Shown here one piece after another: positions 45,326 to 55,099 of a stretch of 64,000 bases of DNA. Location of the stretch: NCBI RefSeq assembly GCF_007748035.1, contig NZ_CP036278.1, forward strand, positions 6,448,001 through 6,512,000, read 5' to 3'. This stretch comes from Aeoliella mucimassa. GTDB taxonomy: Bacteria > Planctomycetota > Planctomycetia > Pirellulales > Lacipirellulaceae. The notes under the pieces were generated by a model. It saw nothing but the letters and a program-made list of their open reading frames with translations, searched no databases and was not told where the DNA came from. The translations under genes were made by a program, and so were the position numbers. Within the stretch, counting starts at the first letter, position 1. Every line of letters starts with the position of its first letter.

Positions 45326-45985
45326 CTAGCCTTGGCGATCGAGCGCCATTTGCATCGCCAGATTCGTGGAGTCGAGCGAGTCTTTCGAGGGAGGAACCGC
45401 CATCCGCCAGCGGTTGTTCTCGAAGATCAACTGGTAGGTAACCGTTTTGCTGCGCTCAATCGGCTTGGTAATCGCCCGGGGGAGGTCCAACTTGGGGCTC
45501 GTCGGCTTCAAGAATTCCTCTCCGATCGAATCGTCACCGAGCAAGTCCTTCTCTTCTTTTCCCAGAGACTCCAACGGATCGACAGGCGACTGATCGGGTT
45601 CTTCGGTTTCCGCTTCGTCATCGCTGGATTCGGTTCGCAGCGACGAGTAGCTGGTGTTCTGCGTGACCTCGATGGTTGCCTTCAACGGCTTGCCTGGTTC
45701 GATCACCGAGTCGACGGTCTCCGTGACTTCGATTTCGTACGAAATCGTGGCCATCCCCGATCCCGCACTATCGTGGATCGTGTGGTGGCGGGGGCCGGTG
45801 CCTTGCAGTTGTTCGCGAAGTTTATCGAGTACGCGATCGAACTTCTCTTGGGGACTCACTTCCTGCACTGCGACGGGAGTGGACGAGTCGGATTCCGAAT
45901 CGCATCCGGTGAAAACCAGCAGACCAAGCCCGCAAACCAGGGGAAATACGATGCGGAACGGGGAAACAAGAGTGGATGCCATCAT
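45326..45985 (-). CDS. Lipoprotein of unknown function
   Basis: 219 residues from the ATG at 45985 (the next codon is also ATG). The signal peptide ends LVFTGC (Cys28). The mature part has a basic-helical segment (PQEKFDRVLDKLREQLQ), a beta-rich stretch (ATISYEIEVTETVDSVIEPG), an acidic linker (SSDDEAETEEPDQSPVD) and a last beta-rich block, TVTYQLIFENNRWRMAVPP, that resembles the end of NTF2-like or DUF4878-like folds. No family is assigned. It converges on floA. Confidence 0.7.
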   Translation of the reverse strand: MMASTLVSPFRIVFPLVCGLGLLVFTGCDSESDSSTPVAVQEVSPQEKFDRVLDKLREQLQGTGPRHHTIHDSAGSGMATISYEIEVTETVDSVIEPGKPLKATIEVTQNTSYSSLRTESSDDEAETEEPDQSPVDPLESLGKEEKDLLGDDSIGEEFLKPTSPKLDLPRAITKPIERSKTVTYQLIFENNRWRMAVPPSKDSLDSTNLAMQMALDRQG

Positions 45986-46221
45986 GACAATCGCCGTTGC
46001 GAGTAAAGTTGGATCGTAGCATGGGAAAGTGCCTGGGCTTGTCGGCAGGCAACGCCCAGCGCGCGAGCCCTTAATCATGGGGCCCACACTCCGACTGCTG
46101 CCAAGCACCAGGGGGCGAGCCCGCTGGTTCAACATACCATGGCCGAATGGTCGAGGCCACTCGAATGGGGCGTACATCGCGCCCGCTGCAGGCGAAGTAA
46201 TCGCTACAATCCCTAGCGACT

Positions 46222-47394
46222 TTAGCGTCCGCGCTGTAGTTGGCCGCGATTGCCGGGAGCCGCAGGGCGGAACTGCATCGGCGTGCCTGGATTCGACTCG
46301 CGGAGGCGTGGATCGGCCTCTTCTTCTTCGTCTTCCGACTCGTCGGCATTCATGCCTTCGTCGTCGGTCATGCCGAAGGGCGAGTCTTGCCCGTCCATCG
46401 CCGCATCCTCGTCCAAGGGCGAGGCTTCGTCAAATGGCGACGCTTCGTCGAAAGGAGAGCCGGAGCCTTCCATCGGAAAACCATCGTCACCAGCGGGGAA
46501 ACCGCCAGCATCGCCGAAGTCACCAGGTCCCATCCCTCCGGGGCCCATACCACCAGGCCCCATCCCAACTGGAAGGGCTCCCATGATCGTACCGGTCGAT
46601 TCTTGCACCTTGCGACTGGCTGCTCCACGGAACATGCCAAACAAACCACCGACGGTCATCGACCCGCGGGCTTCTTCAGGAACGTCGACCGAATTGTCCG
46701 AACCAGTCGAAGCAGCGCTGGAGTCGGAATCTCCGAACGGCGAGGCCGAATCGGCCACCACGTTGGTACGGGCGTCGTCGGCAAAGGGATTATCCACGGC
46801 GGTTGGATCCGCGTCGTCCTTCATTTCGGCGACCATGGCCTCGGTGCCGTCGGCTTGCGACTTCACCGCGACTTGCCGCGCCTGGGATAAGGTCAGGCGG
46901 CTGGCCAGAGCTTCGATCGGCAACTGGTAGTCGGTCCGCAGCACCTTGGCTTCCCGCGCTTCACGGGCTTGCTTGATGGCTTCCATTTCGGCCCGACGCT
47001 CGGCCACTTTGGCGCTATCGCGGGCAGCACGACGGATGCGTTCGAGGGTCATGCGGGCCTGGCCCTGCACCGACGCGAGCGATCGATCCACCAGTGGCGA
47101 CGAACTACCCATGCTGGCTTCCAACTGGGCACCCTTGGCCAAATCGGCCTGGGCTTGCTTCAAGTCTTGTTGGGCCAGGTAGGTGAGTCCCCGCAAGTAG
47201 TACCCGCGGGGATCCTCAGGGGCCTGCTCGATGGCTTCGGTTAGGTGCACAGCGGCTTGGTCGAAACGTCCAGCGAAGTACTCGCCTGCTCCGGTGGCAT
47301 AAGCCGAGGTATCCGACGACTGCTGTGCAACCGCCGAACCAGCCATCACAGCCAATCCACCAACCAAACCCCAGAAATAACTATAGCTACGCAC
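46222..47394 (-). CDS. Secreted TPR protein with Gly/Met- and acidic-rich C-terminus
   Basis: 390 residues from a GTG at 47394 that has AGAGGA seven bases upstream; an in-frame ATG at 47439 lacks this. The signal peptide ends GSAVAQQ. TPR units are at about 35-100 (YFAGRFDQAAVHLTEAIEQA, GYYLRGLTYLAQQDLKQAQA). A basic helix follows, then a low-complexity tail: GPGGMGPGGMGPGDFG, repeats of SPFDEA and an acidic DESEDEEEEADP run. It lies 105 bp after the giant TPR gene on the same strand. Probably a scaffold protein in the envelope; function unknown. Confidence 0.73.
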   Translation of the reverse strand: MRSYSYFWGLVGGLAVMAGSAVAQQSSDTSAYATGAGEYFAGRFDQAAVHLTEAIEQAPEDPRGYYLRGLTYLAQQDLKQAQADLAKGAQLEASMGSSSPLVDRSLASVQGQARMTLERIRRAARDSAKVAERRAEMEAIKQAREAREAKVLRTDYQLPIEALASRLTLSQARQVAVKSQADGTEAMVAEMKDDADPTAVDNPFADDARTNVVADSASPFGDSDSSAASTGSDNSVDVPEEARGSMTVGGLFGMFRGAASRKVQESTGTIMGALPVGMGPGGMGPGGMGPGDFGDAGGFPAGDDGFPMEGSGSPFDEASPFDEASPLDEDAAMDGQDSPFGMTDDEGMNADESEDEEEEADPRLRESNPGTPMQFRPAAPGNRGQLQRGR

Positions 47395-47499
47395 CGGATA
47401 ATCCTCTGCGAATGGAATGTAACAGATCCACGCCTGCAATCCATTATGTTAATCGCGGGCTGGCCATAGTACAAACCAGAAGTCGTAGCGAAGCGAAAA

Positions 47500-50400
47500 C
47501 TACAGGTCCCCGCTACGCCCTTCGAGTTTGGCGATTTTCGCGGCCATTTCGTCGTATTTGTCGGCCTCGAGCTGGCCTACCGAGTCTCGATCGAGCCCGA
47601 GTTTTTTGGCCTTGTTCCAGGCCGCCAGGGCGGCGCTATTCTGCTTGAGCCCCATGTGGGCCAAGGCCTTGTGGAAGTACTTCGACGCAGTCGGCTTGTC
47701 CGTTACCGCGTATTCCATGTCGTCGATGGCCTTCTGGTATTCACCCCGATTGATCAGGATGCATGCACGGGTATCGAGAATGTCGGACGTGGGGCCCATG
47801 ATTTCGGTCGCCTCGTTGAGGAACTTCACCGCCTCGTTGGGCGATTGCTCCTTCGCGGCGCCGAGGGCCAGGAAGTAAGCCAGGTTGTTAAGCACTGCCG
47901 CCTTGGGGCGACCCTGCAGGCGATCTTTCTTCAGCACCTCGCGATAGATGTTCGCAGCTTGCTCGTAGTTGCCTTGCACGTCGAGCAGGCTGGCGCGAGC
48001 CAGAGCAATGGGAATAGCCCCGGGATCTTCACGATCGGCACGATCGAGCCAACCTACGATCTGGGCATCGTACTTGTCCTGCAGTTCGCTGCGACGGGCA
48101 CGAACGATGCTGATGCCCGACTCGGCTACTGCGACCAACGTATCATCTTTGGCCATTTCGTCGAGCATGCTGAAGGCTTTATCCGCGTCGCGATGCACGC
48201 CCAGGAACTGGACGAACGCCAGTTGATCTCCCAGCGAGGCACCGGGGCGAGAAACCAACAACTTCAAGAGATTCTCGGCCGTTGACAAATCGTCCATCGC
48301 GGTAAGCAGCTGAGCAATGCGAGCAATCAGACGATATTCGTTCTCCTGCAGATTCTCCATATTCTTGGGCAACATCTTGCGGACCGCTTGCTGGGCTTCC
48401 GCTTTCTTCCCGACGCGATCGTACACCATCGAAGCCAGTTCGTAGGTGCCTAACGAAGTGGGAGCAATGCGTTGCAACTGGCGAAGCTGATCTTCGGCAT
48501 CTCGCAGGTCGCTATCACCACCACGATCGAGCAGCATGCGAATGTAAGTGTCACGCACCGCGAATGCATCGGGATAACGCGTACGCACCGAGATCATGTG
48601 GTCGCGGCACTTTGGCCAGTTGCCGACCGCGAAGTACAATTTGCCGAGCATCAGATCCATGTCGGGCGTCAAACGTTGCTGGGCTTGTACTTCTTCCAGC
48701 AAGCGAATCGCTTTGTTCCGCGAAACAGGCTCGGGACGTCCGGCCAGAAGCTTGGCCATTTCTAGTTTGTCTTCCACCGAAAGCGTTTTGTTTTCGGCAT
48801 TCGAAGCCAACAGCTTTTCCGCCTTCAGAGAGTCCTGGTAGCTACCGGTCGAAGCGTAAATACGAGCCGCGACTCGGCGAGCCCAGTTGGCATTTTGCTT
48901 GGAGACCGACTCGGGATCCTCGTTGTTCTGCTCGAGAATGTCGTTGATCAGCGAAACCGCCTTGGCATTGCCATCTGGCAGCGGATAACGGCGACTCATG
49001 TAGAACAAGGCCATTTGCTTGGCGAGATCGTCGGCATTGGGATTTTGCTCGTAGGCCAGACGATAGGTGTTCTCGGCATCGAACCAGCGACCCATGTTCT
49101 CGTAACTACGAGCAACGAGCAGGGCTTGCTGATCCTCTTCCAGCGTGAGTTGTGCCTTACGCAACGACGACTCAGCGACGCTCCGCAATTCGGCGGCTTC
49201 CTCTCGCAACTTCTTGATTTCTGTCTCGGAACCGCTCTTCTTTTCCAGGTCGTTGGCTTCCGCCATGAGTCGGCCGCTGTTCACTAGCAGGTTACTGATG
49301 TAAGCCATCCAGGTAGCTGCCGAATCGGGATTCAACTCCACCGCCTTGGCCAGCGCTTCGCCTGCCTTCTCACGCGATTCGTTGCGGACTTCTTCGGGAA
49401 CGAGCCCCAAGCCCGAAAGGGCTTCGAGGAACTGACCGTACCAGAGTTGCACGCTGGCACTCTCCGGTCCCTTGCCAGAGGTCGCATACCGCTCAGCCGC
49501 CTCGGCTGCGTCGCGGAACTTGCCTGATCGGAACAACAGCTGAGGATAGTCGCGACCGATCAGCAACACGCTGACGCTCGCTCCATAAGGCTCCAGCTGA
49601 TCCAAGGCTTCCTTGTAATTGCCTTGAGCTTGCAACAGCTTGACGTATTGCACCAAGGCAGCCGCATTGCCTCGACCAAGCTTGAAACCTTCGCGATAGT
49701 CTTCCAGGGCTCCCAGGAAGTCACGATCCTGCATCTTTACCGAAGCACGCACGATGTAGGGATCGCTCCAATCAGGACGCTCCTGCAAGGCGAGTTTCAC
49801 TTGTTGGAAAGCCGCTTCTTTCAGCTTCTCGTTCTTCGGATCATTCCGGTACTTCGCTGCATTGCGAACCGCTTCGGTAAACGCGTAGGTCGGGTCGTCC
49901 TTACTTCCTGCAGCTTTCAGCAGCAGCTCTTGGGCTTGCTGCATGGCGGTATCGTCGTTGCGACTAGCGGCCAGCTCAAACACCTGCATCAACGATGGCA
50001 GGTCGTTCGGGCTCATCTCGACCACCTTCTTCCAGGCGGCCTCGCCTTCGTCGCGGAGCTTGGCACGGATCAGCCGAGTAGCGATCCCCTTCCAGAGCTC
50101 GATTTGGTCGCTATCTTTCCAGCCATCGATTCCTTCGGTCAGCGACATCAGCTCGTCGGCCAAGGTCTCCTTGTTCATTGCCATGTACAAATCGGCGCGG
50201 TCGAGCCGCAGCAGTCGCTGATCACCAAAGTTCTTCATGGTTCGATCAAGCAGCAGCAGCGCGTCTTCGGGACCCCGCTCGGGATCGACCGCCACCAACT
50301 TCACCACTGCTCGTTGGACCGACAAATCGTCTTTGGCCATTTCATACGCTTCGCGAAGCTTACCACGAGCCTCGGCGTACATTTTGCGGCTCACAAGCAC

Positions 50401-51975
50401 TTGGGCCTCGATCAGCTTTCGCTGCACTTCGGTCCGATCGTTGTCGTCACACCATTTCTGCACATACTGATCGAAGGCATTCCAGTTCTGGCTGGCTTCG
50501 TCTTTGGCCAACTCGGCCTTGAGCCGCTCATCAAAGCTGCTCGCGGCTGTCGCCGAGGCGGCGATGCCACCCTTTAACCGGCGTTCGGCCTGGCGAAGCA
50601 TCTCGAGGGCCATTTTGTTGCCAGGGAACTGATTCACCAGGCGTTTGAAGACCTCGTAGGCTTTTTCGTCGTAACCAATCTTCTGATAGGCCATGCCGAG
50701 CAACAGATCGGCCTGCAGTTGCAGACGGATGTTGCCCACCAGCTTCGAACGAACATCTTCCAAGGCTTTACTCGCAGGCAACCATTCGTCTTTGGCGGCC
50801 AGCAGTCGAGCTTTCTGCAATTCGAGCCGGGGGCTCTGCATCTTGGCCTCGTTCTCAAACTCGTTGACCGTGGCTTGAGCGCCGGTGAGGTCGCCGGAAT
50901 CGATTTGAACATCGATCTTCGCCAGCAACAGCTGCAGCTTGCCATTCTCGCTAACTTTTTTCAGACCCTTTTCAATCTCTTCCAAGGCAGCCTGATGCTT
51001 GCCTTTGCTGCTTTCCATGGCAGCCAACTGGGCGTAGAACACGGCCAGGTCGGTGTCGCTCTGCAGACCTTCTTTCAGGTACTTTTCTGCGGTTTCCGAG
51101 TCGTCGTTGCGCAGGGCCTCTTCGGCCAGGGCGAGCAGCACTTCGGGTTTGGTGGGCTCTAGCTTATAGGCCTTCTGCAAAGCATCGGAGGCTTTTTGGC
51201 CATAGTCGGCATCGGATCCTTCGCCTTTGTCTACCGACCCGAGATACATCCCGTACTCAAGCTGAGCGTCGGCCGAATCGGGATTGACCTGCACCATCTG
51301 CTCTTCGACTCGCATCGCCAGCTTGGTATTGTCCAAATCGCGATTCAGCGTACGAGCCAGCATCGCGTAGTTCTTCGCGTTGTTGGGAGCAATCGCTTCT
51401 TCGACAGAGAACTTCTCCGTCTTGGGGTTGTAACCAACCAACTTGTAGAACACTTCGACTGCTTCGCGCGGTTGCTTGTTGTAGACCAGACAGCGAGCTT
51501 GCCGCTCGAGCAATTCCTGATCCTCCGGGCTCTTATTGATCAGAATCTTGATCTGGTCGAGCGAATCTTTGGCAAAATAGGGCTCCAGCTCCGGAGAGCA
51601 GAGCAGATCGAGATAATGGCGTCGCAGATCGTCCTGGCCCGAGAACTTGAACAGCGCGTCGGAGATCACATTCCGAATCTTGCTGAACTCGTAGAACTCT
51701 TTCTCTTCCACCAACTGGTTCGCGTAGTCGACGTAGAGCATCGCGCGGTCGACCAGGATCTCCTCGTCTTCCGGCTTGAAGTCGAGGTAGGTGTTGTAGA
51801 TCGAAATGGCCTTGCGAATATCGCCCTCTTCCTTGGCCGTCGCGGCGCGGTCGAGCAAGTTGCTGGCATTGCCGGTCATTCGCCAACGCCAGACACCGTA
51901 GATGGCACCTGCGGCCACGACGGAGCCTACTAAAATACCGACCAACAAGGTGTAATTAACGCGATAGCGCTGCAT
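47500..51975 (-). CDS. Giant membrane-anchored tetratricopeptide-repeat protein
   Basis: 1491 residues from the ATG at 51975; a longer frame upstream has no family-like content. One N-terminal transmembrane helix (NYTLLVGILVGSVVAAGAIY) anchors it, with the rest outside. The body is a nearly continuous array of TPR and TPR-like hairpins, for example ARTLNRDLDNTKLAMRVEEQ, AMLYVDYANQLVEEKEFYEF and, near the end, YEQAANIYREVLKKDRLQGR and YQKAIDDMEYAVTDKPTASK. It resembles large TPR proteins tied to exopolysaccharide or PEP-CTERM systems, but no such locus is next to it. Expected to bind other envelope proteins. Confidence 0.82.
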   Translation of the reverse strand: MQRYRVNYTLLVGILVGSVVAAGAIYGVWRWRMTGNASNLLDRAATAKEEGDIRKAISIYNTYLDFKPEDEEILVDRAMLYVDYANQLVEEKEFYEFSKIRNVISDALFKFSGQDDLRRHYLDLLCSPELEPYFAKDSLDQIKILINKSPEDQELLERQARCLVYNKQPREAVEVFYKLVGYNPKTEKFSVEEAIAPNNAKNYAMLARTLNRDLDNTKLAMRVEEQMVQVNPDSADAQLEYGMYLGSVDKGEGSDADYGQKASDALQKAYKLEPTKPEVLLALAEEALRNDDSETAEKYLKEGLQSDTDLAVFYAQLAAMESSKGKHQAALEEIEKGLKKVSENGKLQLLLAKIDVQIDSGDLTGAQATVNEFENEAKMQSPRLELQKARLLAAKDEWLPASKALEDVRSKLVGNIRLQLQADLLLGMAYQKIGYDEKAYEVFKRLVNQFPGNKMALEMLRQAERRLKGGIAASATAASSFDERLKAELAKDEASQNWNAFDQYVQKWCDDNDRTEVQRKLIEAQVLVSRKMYAEARGKLREAYEMAKDDLSVQRAVVKLVAVDPERGPEDALLLLDRTMKNFGDQRLLRLDRADLYMAMNKETLADELMSLTEGIDGWKDSDQIELWKGIATRLIRAKLRDEGEAAWKKVVEMSPNDLPSLMQVFELAASRNDDTAMQQAQELLLKAAGSKDDPTYAFTEAVRNAAKYRNDPKNEKLKEAAFQQVKLALQERPDWSDPYIVRASVKMQDRDFLGALEDYREGFKLGRGNAAALVQYVKLLQAQGNYKEALDQLEPYGASVSVLLIGRDYPQLLFRSGKFRDAAEAAERYATSGKGPESASVQLWYGQFLEALSGLGLVPEEVRNESREKAGEALAKAVELNPDSAATWMAYISNLLVNSGRLMAEANDLEKKSGSETEIKKLREEAAELRSVAESSLRKAQLTLEEDQQALLVARSYENMGRWFDAENTYRLAYEQNPNADDLAKQMALFYMSRRYPLPDGNAKAVSLINDILEQNNEDPESVSKQNANWARRVAARIYASTGSYQDSLKAEKLLASNAENKTLSVEDKLEMAKLLAGRPEPVSRNKAIRLLEEVQAQQRLTPDMDLMLGKLYFAVGNWPKCRDHMISVRTRYPDAFAVRDTYIRMLLDRGGDSDLRDAEDQLRQLQRIAPTSLGTYELASMVYDRVGKKAEAQQAVRKMLPKNMENLQENEYRLIARIAQLLTAMDDLSTAENLLKLLVSRPGASLGDQLAFVQFLGVHRDADKAFSMLDEMAKDDTLVAVAESGISIVRARRSELQDKYDAQIVGWLDRADREDPGAIPIALARASLLDVQGNYEQAANIYREVLKKDRLQGRPKAAVLNNLAYFLALGAAKEQSPNEAVKFLNEATEIMGPTSDILDTRACILINRGEYQKAIDDMEYAVTDKPTASKYFHKALAHMGLKQNSAALAAWNKAKKLGLDRDSVGQLEADKYDEMAAKIAKLEGRSGDL

Positions 51976-52309
51976 CAGGTTATCCCGAATACTTGGTAGT
52001 AGAAGTGCGTTAGCGGTCGACTGGGTAAACAGCCTGAGCGCTGAAAAACAATCAAAATGGTAGCTGGTGCCTCGGCCGGGCGATACAGGCGTGGGTGCCG
52101 ATCGACACAACCGAACCGTTCCATCGAGGAGTTACATGCTGCTAGGCCGGGAAACCGGGCCTGCGCAATCTCCATTCATCCTATCCGTGAGGGGGTAGCT
52201 GTCAACGAACCCAAGCCTCGCTGGCGGTGGATTGCGGCTCTGCTCGGCCAAAAAAGTCACTGCCATCGCCATGGTCGCCACGCTCGGCATATTCCAACCT
52301 GATTGTCGA
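51976..52309. other. Intergenic region ahead of the giant TPR gene
   Basis: About 330 bp between two genes on the minus strand, so it should hold the promoter of the TPR gene. No clear hexamers, terminator or RNA gene were seen. Confidence 0.4.
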
Positions 52310-54127
52310 TTAACGAATCAACAACCAGTAAGGAGCCGATCGCGGGGCAGCTTCCGGCGTTTCGAGCGGAGCCTCGGGGCTGGCCGATTCCTGGGCCACC
52401 AACGACACCGGGCCGCGTCCTAGCAGTTTGGTGTCGATTTCCACCTCACCGTTACTCCCCTCTACGTAACCTACCTGACGATAGTTCTGCAGAATTGCAA
52501 ATCCTGGAGAATCCGCAGGGCCAATCACGCGGACTTTGAGGATCGAATCCGCAGGTACCAATGGGGAGGGGGAAACTTGGAGTTGAATCGGAGGTGAATT
52601 CCCTTGCTCAGGTGACGATTCAGCCGAGTCCGCGCCCGATTCGCCCGGCTCTTCTGGCGATTCTTCGCTAGCTGCCACGTAGAACGGCACAACATCTCGA
52701 CCACGGAAGCCAATCTCGTCGCTGGTCGACGCTACAACCCGCAACTCGTGCCAGCCATGCCCCATTTTGGTCACGTCGACCGGCACCGTCACGGCCTTGG
52801 GAACCTGCGCCAGCAGCAGCCCATCGATGAACAGCTGATACTGCTCCACCTGGGTGCCTGGTTGCGGGGTGACTTTCACTTGCAGGGGAAACTGCCCGCG
52901 GACGGTTTGGCCGGGCTCGATTCCGGCGACTTCCACCTCCGGCGGCTTGGCCCACGGCTGACACAGCGGATCGCCAACGATCAGCAACTGGTAAGGCCCG
53001 GGGATCGACTGGTAATAGGCCTCGCCTAACGAGGCACCGCGATAGTAGTGCAGGTGCATGTTGGGGAGCGGGAACTTTGCCTGCACGGCGTAAGGTTCCC
53101 GAACCGTACCGCTCGAGCCAGCCGCGCCGGCTTGCAGCCAGGCGGAGAGTTTGGTCTGCGAAATCGCATCGAACTGGCCACCGAAGCTGGTAAAGTGCTC
53201 GCAAATCGCCCCGGGGGCGATCGATACCGAGCTGTCGACCTTGAACCCCGCGGTGCCGGCCATGATTCCCAGCACGTCTTTCGCGTTGGTCGGTACTTTG
53301 CCGTCCTCGATCACTGCTTGGGCCCCCTCGGCTTTCAGCTGGGCGACCGTTTCGGCGAAGCACCCATGGCGCGTGCTCGAGCGAATATCGCTGTTCTTCA
53401 TAAAGTAGAACGTCCCCTTTGGCTGGGTCGCATCGGCCGCTTTGGCCCGGCTGAGGTAGTTGCAGACCTCCTCCACGGTGTTGCCCCGGTCGACGGTCAC
53501 TCCGAGCATGGTGGAGATGAAGTACATCTGCCCCTTTTCGCGGTCGGTCGTCGGCTCCCCTTCTTTCGACCAGTAGGTGCGGGCCTCGAAACCGCGGGTG
53601 ACCACCTTGCCACAGGTGGTACATTTCGCCTGATTCTTGCGAGCCTCTGGCGGTACGTACCAGTTGACCGAAGGCATCACCATGCCAGGCTGGTTCTGCT
53701 GCACGTACACCCACAGGTAAGTCGCCCCGGTGAGCGACGCTTGAGAGTTAAACGGAGCCGGAGGCTTGTTGTCTTTGAACTCTTCGCGGAAATCGATGCG
53801 GTAGGGGAAGTCGGAAGAGTAAACCACGTACTCCACCTGGCGGGAGAGCTTCCGCTGGTCGATCTCCTTGAGAATCGGCACCAGAATCTGCTCGCGAAAC
53901 TCGGTGCCAGAGATCTTGGTAGTGTCCCCCTGCCAATCAAGGTACATCACGTTGCGCGGGGGAATCTTGCGGAGCCGGATGTAATGATTCGCGATCGCCA
54001 TGGACGAGTCGCTATGGCTGTTGACCACGAGCATGATGCTCTCAGGCCCACCTGCCGCCTGGCTTCGGCTCGAGCAAACCACGGCCATCAACAAGGCGAG
54101 AAATAGGCAGGCGTTCAGCAATCGCAT
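52310..54127 (-). CDS. TIGR03790-like secreted protein
   Basis: 605 residues. Signal peptide 1-24 (SRSQA). The first domain opens SIMLVVNSHSDSSMAIANHY and IRLRKIPPRNVMYLDW, matching TIGR03790, an uncharacterised family in which a protein lists items tied to a date- or path-like string; the central part has YVVYSSDFPYRIDF, a CTTCGK CxxC pair that may bind metal, and PGPYQLLIVGDPLCQPW. The C-terminal 200 residues are beta-sandwich-like with an acidic Ser/Glu/Pro linker (about 500-530). Exported; enzymatic role unknown. Confidence 0.75.
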   Translation of the reverse strand: MRLLNACLFLALLMAVVCSSRSQAAGGPESIMLVVNSHSDSSMAIANHYIRLRKIPPRNVMYLDWQGDTTKISGTEFREQILVPILKEIDQRKLSRQVEYVVYSSDFPYRIDFREEFKDNKPPAPFNSQASLTGATYLWVYVQQNQPGMVMPSVNWYVPPEARKNQAKCTTCGKVVTRGFEARTYWSKEGEPTTDREKGQMYFISTMLGVTVDRGNTVEEVCNYLSRAKAADATQPKGTFYFMKNSDIRSSTRHGCFAETVAQLKAEGAQAVIEDGKVPTNAKDVLGIMAGTAGFKVDSSVSIAPGAICEHFTSFGGQFDAISQTKLSAWLQAGAAGSSGTVREPYAVQAKFPLPNMHLHYYRGASLGEAYYQSIPGPYQLLIVGDPLCQPWAKPPEVEVAGIEPGQTVRGQFPLQVKVTPQPGTQVEQYQLFIDGLLLAQVPKAVTVPVDVTKMGHGWHELRVVASTSDEIGFRGRDVVPFYVAASEESPEEPGESGADSAESSPEQGNSPPIQLQVSPSPLVPADSILKVRVIGPADSPGFAILQNYRQVGYVEGSNGEVEIDTKLLGRGPVSLVAQESASPEAPLETPEAAPRSAPYWLLIR

Positions 54128-54322
54128 GAAGACTCCAGCGTCGGTCTACCGACGAACTTCGTAGGGCGCGGGGGGTAAGGTCACCTTTCTTTGTACGCCA
54201 CCACGCCGGTGGCCGCAAATCAAACGCCGCTGCCAGCATCAGGCGACTCGCTACGCTTGCGGCCGTTTTGCCGGTACAATCGTCACGTGTAGTCCTCCCT
54301 TTCCGCGTTGGTATTGGCCACG

Positions 54323-55048
54323 ATGTCCAGCAATCTCGAAAAACGCGAACTGGTTTTCGCCGCCCGCGACGTGACCAAGGTCTATCACATGGGCGAAGTC
54401 GACGTGCACGCCCTGCGGGGAGTCGACCTCGAACTCTACTCCGGCGAATTCGTGGTACTGCTCGGCCCCAGCGGTAGCGGCAAAAGCACCTTGCTGAACA
54501 TCCTCGGTGGGCTCGACGTGCCGACCAGCGGCACCATCGAGTACCGTGGACAAACCTTGACCAAGTTCGACGATCGGGCGCTTACGCAGTATCGCCGCAA
54601 GCACGTGGGCTTCGTGTTTCAGTTCTACAACCTGATTCCCAGCCTGACCGCCGAAGAGAACGTGGCCCTGATCACCGAGATTGCCACCAGCCCGATGAGC
54701 CCGATCGAGGCCCTGGCGCTGGTCGACCTGGCCAAACGCCGCACCCACTTTCCCGCCCAACTCTCGGGCGGCGAACAGCAGCGGGTGGCAATCGCCCGCG
54801 CCGTGGCCAAGCGTCCCGACGTGCTGCTGTGCGACGAACCGACCGGCGCGCTCGACGTGCATACTGGCATTCTCGTGCTCGACGCCGTCCAACGCATCAA
54901 CGAAGAACTCGGCACCACCACCGCGGTGATTACCCACAACGCGATCATTGCCGAAATGGCCGACCGGGTGATTCACGTCTCCGACGGGCGGATTGCCAGC
55001 ACCGACTACAACAGCAAGAAGCGCCGGGCGGAAGATCTGGAGTGGTAA
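54323..55048 (+). CDS. LolD/MacB-type ABC transporter ATPase (orphan)
   Basis: 241 residues from the ATG at 54323; a TTG at 54308 is possible. Walker [11 protein letters not shown]-loop [17 protein letters not shown], signature [14 protein letters not shown], Walker [12 protein letters not shown] and H-loop VITHN are all intact. The [10 protein letters not shown] pattern and EPTGALD are typical of ATPases that drive FtsX-like permeases (LolD, MacB). No permease gene is adjacent: the next gene is on the opposite strand. It would need a partner encoded elsewhere. Confidence 0.9.
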   Translation: MSSNLEKRELVFAARDVTKVYHMGEVDVHALRGVDLELYSGEFVVLLGPSGSGKSTLLNILGGLDVPTSGTIEYRGQTLTKFDDRALTQYRRKHVGFVFQFYNLIPSLTAEENVALITEIATSPMSPIEALALVDLAKRRTHFPAQLSGGEQQRVAIARAVAKRPDVLLCDEPTGALDVHTGILVLDAVQRINEELGTTTAVITHNAIIAEMADRVIHVSDGRIASTDYNSKKRRAEDLEW

Positions 55049-55099
55049 CCGCCCCAGCATGCTGTCCGATTGCTCAGGCGGGCAACTCGCTCGGCCGCG

